Of a stretch of DNA of 64,000 nt, positions 18,407 through 28,603 are shown one piece after another. The notes beneath the pieces are model-generated. The model was given only the letters and a program-made list of their open reading frames with translations. It was not told the origin of the DNA and did no database searches. Each line of letters starts with the position of its first letter. Position 1 is the stretch's first letter. This DNA comes from Nocardia yamanashiensis NBRC 100130 (GTDB taxonomy: Bacteria; Actinomycetota; Actinomycetes; Mycobacteriales; Mycobacteriaceae): NCBI RefSeq assembly GCF_001613325.1, contig NZ_BDCD01000004.1, positions 186,001 to 250,000 on the forward strand. The letters are read 5' to 3'. The position numbers and the translations under genes were made by a program.

Positions 18407-19914
18407 CAGTGCGGGGGGTCAGCACGTTGTGGCCGGCGGGCGAGGCGGAGGGGAAGTGCGCGGCGGTGGTGACCATCGCGGATCTGAAGCTTGATCATCG
18501 GATCTTTGCCGCTGACCCGGATGAACCGAATCCGATCTGGCGGCAGCCGGTGCGCGAGGTGGCGACCGTCGCGTATCGGCACGAGGTGTTTCGGGATCTC
18601 GAGGACGAGCGGATTCGTGCGGCGTTCGAGGCATTCGGGGGCGGAATGTATTCGGTGCGAAGACATTCCGGTCAGGGCCGGAAACTGGAACAGCGGGATC
18701 GATGGCAGCTCGATGCCGAGGAGGTGTACTGCCGCACGGTATCGGAGCTCGCGGAGTCGCTGCGCGTGCTGCCGGTGCGGTCGCGGGCGCTGTGCCGGTT
18801 GCGGGATCAGCTCGCGGAATACATCGCGGGGGACTGGTTCCGCAGCCTGGTCGGCGACCGCGCGGAAGTGCATGCGGCGCTGGACGAGATCCGATACACC
18901 GTTCAGGTGAACGGCCGCAAAGTGGTGGTCGATCGTTACCGTGGCCAGCCGGACTACACCGAGACTTTGGCCGCCGCCTTCGCCCGATTCCGGCCCGGCG
19001 ATACGGAAGGACCGGAACCCGTGGTCGATCCGTGGCCGGACATGAACGAGGTCGAGGAACAGCTCATCGCCGCCGTCACCGAACAGTTTCCGGACGTGTT
19101 CGAAAGACTTGCGCGGCATGCGCGGCGGTTTCGGGACTTCGTCGATCCGATGCTCAAGCGGGTCGATGCCGAAATGCGTTTCTACCTGGGCTATTCGCGA
19201 TTCGTGCGCGGACTCGGCGAGCGCGGGCTGACCTTCTGCTATCCGGAGGTCACCGAACGGTTCGACGGCATCGTCGCCGAGGGCGCGTTCGATGTGATGC
19301 TCGCGCGGGCGCGTCACGGGGATCCGGCGGCGGTGGTGGTGCGCAATGACATTCGACTCGACGATCCCGAACGCCTGATCGTGGTGACCGGCCCGAACCA
19401 GGGCGGGAAGAGCACCTTCGCGCGCATGGTCGGCCAGCTCGCCTACCTCACCGCCCTGGGTTGTCCCGTGCCGGGAACCCGTGCCCGAATGCTGCTGCCG
19501 GACAAGGTGTTCACCCACTTCGTGCACGAGGACGATATCGCCGACGCCGGTGGCGCGCTGGCGCAGGAGCTCGCCCGGATGCGGGAGATCCTGGACGCGG
19601 TCACCGACCGCAGCGTGGTGGTGATGAACGAGAGCTTCAGCACCACCACGGCCGCCGACGCGGTTTCCATCGGCGGTGAAGTGGTGCGCAGACTCATCGA
19701 TCAGGGCGCGACGGGGGTGTACGTGACGTTCCTGGAGGAGCTCGCCGGCTTCGGTCCGGAGGTGGTGAGCATGGTGGCGGGCGTGGATTCGGACGCCGAC
19801 GCCACCCGGACCTTCCGGATCGAACGCCGCCCACCGGACGGTCTGGCCTACGCCGCGGCGGTCGCGCACCGGCACGGGCTGACCTACGACGCCATCCGGG
19901 AGCGCGTGCGATGA
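18403..19914 (+). CDS. MutS-like ATPase, first of a pair
   Basis: The 503-residue protein ends in a MutS-type ABC ATPase domain. Walker A is GPNQGGKST at 330-338, and VVVMNESFSTTTAAD near 405 stands where canonical MutS has DE-GRGT, so the Walker B Asp is Asn. The N-terminal 300 residues are helical and resemble a lever/clamp region; no mismatch-recognition domain (Phe-x-Glu) is seen. It is therefore unlikely to be classical mismatch repair. It overlaps the next MutS-like gene by ATGA, suggesting a heterodimer. Confidence 0.88.
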   Translation: MTVRGVSTLWPAGEAEGKCAAVVTIADLKLDHRIFAADPDEPNPIWRQPVREVATVAYRHEVFRDLEDERIRAAFEAFGGGMYSVRRHSGQGRKLEQRDRWQLDAEEVYCRTVSELAESLRVLPVRSRALCRLRDQLAEYIAGDWFRSLVGDRAEVHAALDEIRYTVQVNGRKVVVDRYRGQPDYTETLAAAFARFRPGDTEGPEPVVDPWPDMNEVEEQLIAAVTEQFPDVFERLARHARRFRDFVDPMLKRVDAEMRFYLGYSRFVRGLGERGLTFCYPEVTERFDGIVAEGAFDVMLARARHGDPAAVVVRNDIRLDDPERLIVVTGPNQGGKSTFARMVGQLAYLTALGCPVPGTRARMLLPDKVFTHFVHEDDIADAGGALAQELARMREILDAVTDRSVVVMNESFSTTTAADAVSIGGEVVRRLIDQGATGVYVTFLEELAGFGPEVVSMVAGVDSDADATRTFRIERRPPDGLAYAAAVAHRHGLTYDAIRERVR

Positions 19915-21380
19915 TCCCGATCGGACTGCTCCAACCGCCCGGACAGCGAGTGCCGGTCGCGCGCAATGGCGATGCGGTGGCCGAGGATCTGGGTCTCGCG
20001 GACCTCTACACGGCGATGGCGGCCGGTGACGACTTCATCGCCGAGGTGGCGAAAGCCGTTGTCCCGGTGAGCCTCACCGATCCCGACATCATTCGCTACC
20101 GCCAGCAGGTGCTGGCCGACTTCTGCGCCGATCCCGCACTGCTGCACGAGCTGTACGCCGTGGCCACCGAGGCCACGACCGTGCGCCGCTGGACGGTCAT
20201 GGCGCTGCAATCGCTCGAAGGACTGGTCGGCCTGCTGCGGCGACTGCGGCAGATCTGCGAGAAGCACCCCGCCGGCACCTCGGCGGGACTGCGCCGCTTC
20301 CGCGAAATCCTCGCCACCCAGCTGGACGACGACTACCTCGCGGTTCTCGAAAAGCACCTGGCCGCACTGTATTTCGAACACGGCATGCTGTTCAGTGCCG
20401 CCCTCGGCACCGGCAACAAGATCGACCATGTGATCCTGCACGAACCCCCGGCGGCGGCCAAGCGATCACTGTTCGGCACTCGCGGCGGCAGCACCTTCAC
20501 CGCGTTCGAGAACTTCGAATTCCATGACGGCGATCCCCTGAAGATCGTCACCGCCCCCGCGCTCGCCATCGTCAAGGCGGTGGTCGGCCGGGTCGCCGAG
20601 AACGTACAGGGCTTCTTCCACCAGCTCCGCACCGAATTGGCCTTCTATCTGGGTTGCGTGAACCTGCGCGACCGGCTGACCCGCACCGGTGTCCCGACGT
20701 GCTTCCCGACCCCCGCGCCCCTCGGCCACCCGATCCTGTCGGCCACCGACCTGCGCGACCCGATTCTGACACTGGGCGGCACCGACGTCATCGGTACCGA
20801 TATCGACGCCGCCGCAATCACTTTCACGGTGGTGACCGGAGCCAACAGTGGCGGCAAATCCACCTTCCTGCGCGCGGTCGGCTGCGCCCGGCTGATGCTG
20901 CAGGCCGGCATGTTCGTCACCGCCCGCACCTGCACCGCCGATCTCCGCGACGGCCTGTTCACCCATTTCGTGCGCGCCGAGGACCCGGCCATGCGCCACG
21001 GCCGCCTCGACGAGGAGCTGGCCCGCCTGCGCGCACTCACCGACCAGCTCCGCCCGCACGGCATCCTGCTCTGCAACGAGCCGTTCGCCTCCACCAATGA
21101 CCGCGATGCCGCCGCCATCGCCGACCCGATCCTGTCAGCGCTGCTCGATGCCGGCGTGCAGATCGTGCTGGTCACCCACCTGCACGAGTTCGCCCGGCAG
21201 CGCTACACCGCCGGACACCCGACGGACCTGTTCCTGCGCGCCGGACGCGATCCCAGCGGACGGCGCACCTACCGGCTGACGCCCGGCGCTCCCGAGGCGA
21301 CCAGTCACGGGGCCGACATCTTCGCCCAGGTCTTCGGGTACGCGCCGGGCGCGAATCCACCACGCGGACAGGATCAGTAG
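19911..21380 (+). CDS. MutS-like ATPase, second of a pair
   Basis: The 489-residue protein has the same layout as its upstream neighbour but clearly different sequence. A helical region is followed by the ATPase domain with Walker A GANSGGKST at 310-318, and GILLCNEPFAST near 385-396 in place of Walker B. Both partners share the N-E-x-F-x-S-T pattern, which marks them as one non-canonical MutS group. No mismatch-binding or endonuclease (Smr) domain is seen. The last 246 bases overlap the convergent DUF4386 gene. Confidence 0.88.
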   Translation: MIPIGLLQPPGQRVPVARNGDAVAEDLGLADLYTAMAAGDDFIAEVAKAVVPVSLTDPDIIRYRQQVLADFCADPALLHELYAVATEATTVRRWTVMALQSLEGLVGLLRRLRQICEKHPAGTSAGLRRFREILATQLDDDYLAVLEKHLAALYFEHGMLFSAALGTGNKIDHVILHEPPAAAKRSLFGTRGGSTFTAFENFEFHDGDPLKIVTAPALAIVKAVVGRVAENVQGFFHQLRTELAFYLGCVNLRDRLTRTGVPTCFPTPAPLGHPILSATDLRDPILTLGGTDVIGTDIDAAAITFTVVTGANSGGKSTFLRAVGCARLMLQAGMFVTARTCTADLRDGLFTHFVRAEDPAMRHGRLDEELARLRALTDQLRPHGILLCNEPFASTNDRDAAAIADPILSALLDAGVQIVLVTHLHEFARQRYTAGHPTDLFLRAGRDPSGRRTYRLTPGAPEATSHGADIFAQVFGYAPGANPPRGQDQ

Positions 21381-22010
21381 CCACACGCTCCACAGGACGT
21401 ACCCGGCGAAATTGACCTGCTGCGTGCCGGGTACACCCCACGGCGCGGCCACGCCGACCGCGATCGCCGCCGCGGAGAGCACTCCGAGCGTCGCCAACCA
21501 ATGCGGAAAACCGCTGCGCGACAATCGGATCGCGACGATTGCGGTCCAGGCAGCGGTCAGCAGGTAGCCCAGCGTCTCGCCGAGGAACGAGCCGAGCACG
21601 ACGTTCACGGTTTCGAAGGCCCGTGCGGCGGTGGATCCGTCGCCGTCGGCCAGGGCGGTGTCGGCGATGAACGGGACGAACAACGGCCAGCGCAGCAACC
21701 CGACCACCTGAACGGCGGCAGCGGCTACACCGGCCCGGACGCCCCAGCGCATGAGCGTCGAGTCGTCGGTCCGGCCGATGGCGATCGCGATGGGGGCCAA
21801 GAGGAATGCCCCGATCGCCAGGACCCCGAACCAGGCCATGACCGCGGTCTGGTTCGCCCGGAACAGCGTGAGCACCTCGGCCGTCGGACGACCGAGAACG
21901 TGCGGGTAATCGAATGCCGCCGACAGTCCGGTGAATGCGGCATTGGCGCAGACGACGGCGGCGATGAGCAGGAGTGCGGTGGATATGCGAGAGCTTGCCT
22001 TCATGTCCAT
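21135..22010 (-). CDS. DUF4386-family membrane protein
   Basis: The protein (about 291 residues) has six or so hydrophobic segments from about residue 8 to 220 and matches the DUF4386 family in layout (paired helices with LGRPTAEVLTLFRANQTAVMAWFG between the first two). After the last helix (VWLLILSAWWIRARR) the frame runs on for about 75 low-complexity residues that lie opposite the MutS-like gene; the natural stop appears to have been lost. The start is uncertain: ATGs at 22037, 22010 and 22004 are all in frame without a clear ribosome-binding site. Confidence 0.75.
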   Translation of the reverse strand: MDMKASSRISTALLLIAAVVCANAAFTGLSAAFDYPHVLGRPTAEVLTLFRANQTAVMAWFGVLAIGAFLLAPIAIAIGRTDDSTLMRWGVRAGVAAAAVQVVGLLRWPLFVPFIADTALADGDGSTAARAFETVNVVLGSFLGETLGYLLTAAWTAIVAIRLSRSGFPHWLATLGVLSAAAIAVGVAAPWGVPGTQQVNFAGYVLWSVWLLILSAWWIRARRVPEDLGEDVGPVTGRLGSAGRQPVGAPSAGIASGAQEQVRRVSGGVALPGELVQVGDQHDLHAGIEQR

Positions 22011-22093
22011 GACGGTAAAACGGATCAGAGGTTCCAATCAAGAGCAGTGCTCACATTTTATTGCATCGTTCTCCAGCTGGTAATCTCCCGGGG

Positions 22094-22882
22094 ATGATGA
22101 GGACTTCATGGCGAGGGGCAGTGAGTCTGACGGTCGCGGCGGCCTGCGTGACGCTGACGGCATGTGGCGGAAGCGGTTCCGGATCCGGCACAACAACCAC
22201 CCAGCGAGCGACGACATCGGTTTCAGTACAGGCTGATTCGTCCACGACCAGCCCTGCCGCCACCGCGAGCCCGGCGGTGACGGTCGGCGAGGTGCCCGGC
22301 AATCCGAAGGCCGCCGCGGCGCTCAGCCCGTGGGTTCGCGACCTGGTCTCCGGCGATCTCGATCAGCTCGTGCGCAAATGCTGGACCATCGAACCGGGCA
22401 ACGCGCGTGCCATGTACGCCGACACGCCAGGCATTCTCGATGCGGTCGCCCAGCCCGGCCTCGACGGCCAGTTCGCGGTGATCTGGAAGGGCTCGACCCG
22501 GTCTGTCAGCGTCAAACGCAGCGAAATCGCCTCCGGCTACGCCTGTCCGCGAGTCACCCCGATCGGCACCCCGGCGGGCTTCAACGCCGCCGATGCCCGG
22601 TACGCCGTCTACCGCTACCTGTCCCGCTGGGTCGGCAAGCCGGTCGACGCCGACGATGTCGAAGGCAAGTATCCGCTGGTGTGCGCGGGTTCGACGCTGT
22701 CGAACAATCCCGGGAAGCTCACCGGCACCGTCGGATTCGGTGACATCACCGTCCCGTTCACGAATCCGGACAAGGTCGAGGCGTCGGTCCCGGTCACCAA
22801 TTCCTCCGGCGTCACGACGCCGACCACCTTCACCCTCGATATCGGCTCGGAAGGCTACTGCATCAGCGACATTCGTCCCTGA
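22094..22882 (+). CDS. Secreted lipoprotein of unknown function
   Basis: The 262-residue protein has a lipoprotein signal peptide with lipobox LTAC, cysteine near residue 23, followed by a Gly/Ser/Thr-rich linker to about 60. The mature domain has three well-spaced Cys (near 98, 157 and 199) plus one close to the C-terminus, which could form disulfides. No catalytic motif is seen. It starts 83 bases from the divergent DUF4386 gene. Two adjacent ATGs (22094, 22097) are possible starts. Confidence 0.75.
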   Translation: MMRTSWRGAVSLTVAAACVTLTACGGSGSGSGTTTTQRATTSVSVQADSSTTSPAATASPAVTVGEVPGNPKAAAALSPWVRDLVSGDLDQLVRKCWTIEPGNARAMYADTPGILDAVAQPGLDGQFAVIWKGSTRSVSVKRSEIASGYACPRVTPIGTPAGFNAADARYAVYRYLSRWVGKPVDADDVEGKYPLVCAGSTLSNNPGKLTGTVGFGDITVPFTNPDKVEASVPVTNSSGVTTPTTFTLDIGSEGYCISDIRP

Positions 22883-22894
22883 GCCGCTGCCTCG

Positions 22895-23380
22895 TCAGCG
22901 CCCGGCCGATCGTTCGCCGCGCAGGGTGGTCACGATGCTCGTCACCGTGGCCACCGTCTTGCCGTCGCCACGGGTGATATCGCACTGGTAATGGGTGATG
23001 GTGCGCCCGGAATGCGTCGGATACGCGCTCGCCCGCAAGGTGTCCCGCCAGACCGGCCGCACGAACACGGTGCGCAGATCGATGCTGGTGAACGATTCAC
23101 CGGCCGCGACCACCGTGGAATGCGCTGTGCCGATCGCCGCATCGGCCAATTCGGTGAGCAGCCCGCCGTGCACCGTGCCCTGCTGATTCCCGTGCAGCAC
23201 CGGGTCGGTGTCCAACTCCACCACCGCGCGCCCCAAGTCGATCTCGGTCAATCGGATGCCGAGCAGCCTGGAAATGGCGGTGGGATACCGGAATTGGCAG
23301 GTCTGCCCCTCGCTCAACGTGCCCGCGAGCTGTGCGCGCAGGTAGTCCAGGACCGGCAGTTCGGTGGTGGAGAGGGTCAT
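22895..23380 (-). CDS. PaaI-type hot-dog thioesterase
   Basis: The 161-residue protein is a hot-dog thioesterase. The family stretch GNQQGTVHGGLLTELADAA carries the HGG active-site turn at about residue 74, followed by SIDLRTVFVRPV and GRTITHYQCDI. It probably hydrolyses a small acyl-CoA. The ATG at 23380 is chosen; a longer frame to 23452 would cross the divergent MocR gene start. It sits back to back with that regulator. Confidence 0.85.
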   Translation of the reverse strand: MTLSTTELPVLDYLRAQLAGTLSEGQTCQFRYPTAISRLLGIRLTEIDLGRAVVELDTDPVLHGNQQGTVHGGLLTELADAAIGTAHSTVVAAGESFTSIDLRTVFVRPVWRDTLRASAYPTHSGRTITHYQCDITRGDGKTVATVTSIVTTLRGERSAGR

Positions 23381-23408
23381 GACCCGGGACGCTAGAGCCG
23401 CCGAGACA

Positions 23409-23428
23409 GGACGATCAAGAAATTGTCC
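23409..23428. promoter_or_regulatory. Candidate regulator site between thioesterase and mocR
   Basis: GGACGATCAAGAAATTGTCC is an imperfect dyad with GGAC/GTCC ends, 17 bases before the mocR start, followed by TGTCCTAGGTACA with a CCTAGG centre. The 64-base divergent interval must hold both promoters, so a MocR site here is plausible but unproven. Confidence 0.3.
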
Positions 23429-23444
23429 TAGGTACAGTTCGATC

Positions 23445-24791
23445 ATGCGCACCTATCGGGAGGTCGCCGCGGAACTCGCGGCGCGGATCACCGACGGCCG
23501 ATGGGCGCCCGGCCACCGCCTGCCCACGCACCGGCGGCTCGCGGCCGAGTACGGCATCGCGGTCGCGACCGCCACCCGGGTGTACGCGGAGCTCGAGCGC
23601 GCCGGACTGGTTGTGGGCGAGCCCGGACGCGGCACGTTCGTCCGCGATCGCTCCTTACGTTTGAGCTCTGCATCCGCACCGAGCAGGACCGATGCCCGGG
23701 AAAGGACCCCGGTCCGCGCCGATCTGGCCTTCACCCAGCCCCTCTCACCGAGCCGAGCTGACCTGCTGCGCACTGCTTTACGCGAACTCGCCGGCGCCGG
23801 GGACCTCGATGCGGTGCTGCGCCAGCAGCCGCCGGGCGGACGTCCACACGATCGCGAGATCGTCGCCGACTTCCTGCGCCGCCGCGACGTCCCGGCGCAT
23901 GCGACGGAAGTCGTGCTCACCAATGGCGCCCAGCACGCCTTGGATCTCGTTGTGCGCGCGATGTTCTCGCCCGGCGACGTGATCGCGGTGGACGACCTGA
24001 CCTACCCCGGGTTCAAGTCCCTCGCTCGAGCGCACGGCCTGGAACTCGCCCCGATCCCCACCACGGCGACCGGCCCGGACCTGGCGGCGCTGAGCCGACT
24101 GTGCGCCCACCGCCCCGTCCGCGCGATCTACACCATGCCGACCCTGCACAACCCGCTCGGCTGGGTGCTGGACGCGAGTCAACGCCGCGAGCTCGTTTCG
24201 ATTGCCCGCCACCATGATCTGCTCCTTATCGAGGACGCGGCCTATGCCTTCCTCGCCGACCCCGCACCCCGCCCACTGGCCGCCGCCGCACCGGAACGAA
24301 CCTTCTGGCTCTCCAGCCTCTCCAAGAGCGTCGCGGCGGGCCTGCGCTTCGGCATGCTGGTTGTGCCGCCCACCGCGGCCCCCGCAATCGGCCGCACCCT
24401 CCGCACCACCATGGCGAGCCCACCCGGCCTGATCTCGGCTGTGGCTATCCGCTGGCTCGCCGACGGCACCGTCGACACCCTCGAACACGCCGGACGCCTT
24501 GCCGCCGAACACCATCAACGCATCCTGCACCGAGAGCTCGGCCACCTGCACCCGATAGCCCACCCGCGCTCCTACTTCGCGTGGCTCCCGATCGACCCGG
24601 ATCAGCGCATGGACCGCATCGCCGCCGAACTCTCCCGCCGCGGCATCCGAGTCTGCACCGCCGACCTCTTCGCGACCACACCGCACGTCCCACACGCGCT
24701 CCGTCTCGCCCTGGGTTCGCCCGCCACCGAGGAACTCCCCGCGGTGCTCGCCGAAGTCCGCGCGGTCTTCGACACCGTCGAGCCGCGTTGA
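23445..24791 (+). CDS. MocR/PdxR-type regulator (GntR helix-turn-helix fused to aminotransferase fold)
   Basis: The 448-residue protein has an N-terminal GntR winged helix (about 1-75: LPTHRRLAAEYGIAVATATRVYAEL). A class I aminotransferase-like domain follows from about 95. The PLP-binding lysine is Lys294 in SSLSKSV, with MPTLHNPLGW and LIEDAAYAFL also present. Such proteins sense PLP or an amino-compound and usually control a neighbouring gene; the divergent thioesterase is the nearest target. No pdx gene is nearby. Confidence 0.9.
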   Translation: MRTYREVAAELAARITDGRWAPGHRLPTHRRLAAEYGIAVATATRVYAELERAGLVVGEPGRGTFVRDRSLRLSSASAPSRTDARERTPVRADLAFTQPLSPSRADLLRTALRELAGAGDLDAVLRQQPPGGRPHDREIVADFLRRRDVPAHATEVVLTNGAQHALDLVVRAMFSPGDVIAVDDLTYPGFKSLARAHGLELAPIPTTATGPDLAALSRLCAHRPVRAIYTMPTLHNPLGWVLDASQRRELVSIARHHDLLLIEDAAYAFLADPAPRPLAAAAPERTFWLSSLSKSVAAGLRFGMLVVPPTAAPAIGRTLRTTMASPPGLISAVAIRWLADGTVDTLEHAGRLAAEHHQRILHRELGHLHPIAHPRSYFAWLPIDPDQRMDRIAAELSRRGIRVCTADLFATTPHVPHALRLALGSPATEELPAVLAEVRAVFDTVEPR

Positions 24792-24830
24792 AACCCGCAG
24801 TGAGCAAAGCACTTTCGGTAGTGTGAACCG

Positions 24831-25643
24831 ATGAGCGTCGAAGCAACGGGTGCTGCCGCAGTCGAGAACCTCAGATGGCGCACAGCGATCCCGATCGCGC
24901 TCTACGCGCTGCTGGCTCTCACCTTCAGCGGCCTGCTGGTCGCGGCGCAACCCCATACGGGAATCGACGCCGCGACACTGTCATTGGTCCAGTTCGGCCC
25001 CGCACTGGCGGTACCGACCACACTCCTGATCATCGGAACCAAGCGGCGACAAGCACTCCGCGCCTCGCTCCCCGCACCGGTCGCCGGCCGCTGGGTGCTC
25101 GCGGGCCTGCTCTCCACCCTCGTCGCAGCAGCAATAATCGGAACAACCGTGGCGATCGCCCTCCTCCTGGACGACCAGCCCCTGTTCGGCCCGCACCCCC
25201 TCGGCGGCGCACCCTTCGTGGTCTTCGCCCTGCTACAAGCCCTCGGCGCACTCGGCGAGGAAACCGGCTGGCGCGGCTTCATGCAACCAATACTGGAATC
25301 CCGCGTCAACCGTCTCTTCGCCGTACTGATCACCGGAACAACCTGGGCCCTCTGGCATGTACAGGCCTACACCCAGGGCCTGGTGGTCGCCCTGTCCTTC
25401 TTCACCGCCGCCGTCCTGTTCGCCGCCCTACTCGGCTACCTCGCCAACGGCACAGCCCGCCAGCGCATCCTGACCGCAACCACCGGCCACTGGGCAATCA
25501 ACGTCGCCCTCGCACTGGCAGTAGGCGACGACACCGCCACCCGCCCACAGGTCACCTACATCACGATCGGCGCCGCAGCCGCCCTCCTGCTCGTGCTCAT
25601 TCCGTGGACCGCCACAGCACGGCCCGCGCCGCCGACAGCCTAG
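24831..25643 (+). CDS. CPBP-family intramembrane protease
   Basis: The 270-residue membrane protein has about seven hydrophobic segments and the CPBP (Abi/Rce1) motifs EETGWRGF at about 143-150 and TWALWHVQ at about 171-178, with a late histidine in GHWAINVALAL. These provide the glutamates and histidines of the intramembrane metal site. Substrate unknown; some members give bacteriocin self-immunity. Its TAG stop abuts the stop of the convergent cbbR gene exactly. Confidence 0.88.
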   Translation: MSVEATGAAAVENLRWRTAIPIALYALLALTFSGLLVAAQPHTGIDAATLSLVQFGPALAVPTTLLIIGTKRRQALRASLPAPVAGRWVLAGLLSTLVAAAIIGTTVAIALLLDDQPLFGPHPLGGAPFVVFALLQALGALGEETGWRGFMQPILESRVNRLFAVLITGTTWALWHVQAYTQGLVVALSFFTAAVLFAALLGYLANGTARQRILTATTGHWAINVALALAVGDDTATRPQVTYITIGAAAALLLVLIPWTATARPAPPTA

Positions 25644-26543
25644 CTACGCGCGGGCGCGTCTGTCGGTGCCTTCGAGTTCGAAGGCGTTCTCGCCCACTTC
25701 GGCGGGGTTCACGATGTGGGTGAGGAACAGGCGGGCGGCGGGGGTGGGGGTGCGGGTGGTGACGGCGTGCCAGGGGCGGGTGAGGGGGGTGCCTTCTAGG
25801 GTGATTACTTCGAGGCGGCCGCTGGCGAGGTCGGTCTCGATGGCGTCGGAGTGGATGAGGGTGATGCCGAGGCCTTCGCGGGCGGCGGCCAGGGCGGCGC
25901 CGTGGGTGCCGAGAGTCAGTGTGGGCGGGCGAATTTGGAGGCGGTCGAAGAGGGCGAGGGTGGTGTCGCGGGTGCCGGAGCCGGCGCCGCGCAGGAGCCA
26001 GGTGGCTTCGAAGGGGTCGGGCCAGCGGTCGGGTGCGCCTACGACGACCAGTTGGCTGGGGCGGCGGGCGCGGGTGACCAGGCCGGTGTCGCGGGGTGGG
26101 CGGCCCGCGACGACGAGATCCGTTTCGTGGTGGGTCAATTCGAGGAACAGGACGTCGCGGGGCTGGATGGACAGGCCCAGTTCGATGTCCGGGTAGCGGG
26201 TGCGGAAGGACGCCAGCAGGCGCAGCAGGACGTACTCGCCGGCGGTGGCCACCACGCCGATGCGGAGGCGGCCGGTCTCGGCCTCCCGGACCGCGGCGTG
26301 CGCCTCCTTCATCAGGCCGAGGATGCTGCGGCAGTAGTCGGCGTACACGCGCCCGGCCTCGGTCAATGCGATGCCGCGACCGGATTTCGCGATCAGTTTG
26401 GCGCCCAGCTGTTTTTCGATGTGCGCGACCGCCGCCGAGGCCGCGGCTTCGGTGATGTGCAGCTGTGCGGCGGCGCGGCGAATGCTCGAGTGGCGGGCTA
26501 CGGCGAGGAAAGTTTCCATGCGGACCGCGCTCACCGTACCCAT
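25644..26543 (-). CDS. cbbR: LysR-type regulator of the cbb operon
   Basis: The 299-residue protein has a LysR winged helix (VARHSSIRRAAAQLHITEAAASAAVAHIEKQLG, about 14-45) and an effector domain from about 90. It is divergent from cbbL, the standard position of CbbR, which activates Calvin-cycle genes in response to metabolites. Assignment as CbbR rests mainly on this context. The ATG at 26543 gives the usual short N-terminus. It has strongly C-ending codons. Confidence 0.88.
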   Translation of the reverse strand: MGTVSAVRMETFLAVARHSSIRRAAAQLHITEAAASAAVAHIEKQLGAKLIAKSGRGIALTEAGRVYADYCRSILGLMKEAHAAVREAETGRLRIGVVATAGEYVLLRLLASFRTRYPDIELGLSIQPRDVLFLELTHHETDLVVAGRPPRDTGLVTRARRPSQLVVVGAPDRWPDPFEATWLLRGAGSGTRDTTLALFDRLQIRPPTLTLGTHGAALAAAREGLGITLIHSDAIETDLASGRLEVITLEGTPLTRPWHAVTTRTPTPAARLFLTHIVNPAEVGENAFELEGTDRRARA

Positions 26544-26577
26544 CTTCAGACGGTAGCAAACTCGACTAAAAGGTTGA

Positions 26578-28122
<1,545 letters not shown>

Positions 28123-28154
28123 CCGCCGCGTCCAGTCAAAGTCAGGAAATCGCC

Positions 28155-28577
28155 ATGCATTTGCGTCAGGGCACCTTCTCGCACCTGCCCGATCTCGACG
28201 ACACCGAGATCGCCGCCCAGGTCCGCTACGCGCTGCTCAACAACTGGCCGGTGAGCATCGAATACACCGATGATCCGCACCCTCGCAATGTGTACTGGGA
28301 GATGTGGGGCCTGCCGCTGTTCGATCTCGACGAACCCGACGGCGTGCTCGCCGAGATCAACGCCTGCCGGGCCACGTTCCCGCACCACTACATTCGCGTG
28401 AACGCCTACGACGCCTCCTACGGGCGCCAGACCACGGCGTTGAGCTTCATCGTGCAGCGCCCGGCGAACGAGCCCGGCTTCCGGCTGAATCGATTCGACA
28501 CCGACGACCGCCGCCAGCACTACGGGTTCCACTCCTATGCCCAGGACGCGCGTCCGGGTGAAAGGTACGGCGGCTGA
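28155..28577 (+). CDS. cbbS: Ribulose-bisphosphate carboxylase small subunit
   Basis: The 140-residue small subunit assembles with CbbL into the hexadecamer. It begins [14 protein letters not shown] and has [15 protein letters not shown]. It carries the C-terminal extension typical of red-type small subunits ([11 protein letters not shown] onward), where a hairpin fills the central pore. It starts 32 bases after cbbL with an AGGAAA-type ribosome-binding site. Confidence 0.96.
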   Translation: MHLRQGTFSHLPDLDDTEIAAQVRYALLNNWPVSIEYTDDPHPRNVYWEMWGLPLFDLDEPDGVLAEINACRATFPHHYIRVNAYDASYGRQTTALSFIVQRPANEPGFRLNRFDTDDRRQHYGFHSYAQDARPGERYGG

Positions 28578-28603
28578 ATGCGTCTCGGAGGCGGAGGTTT
28601 ATC

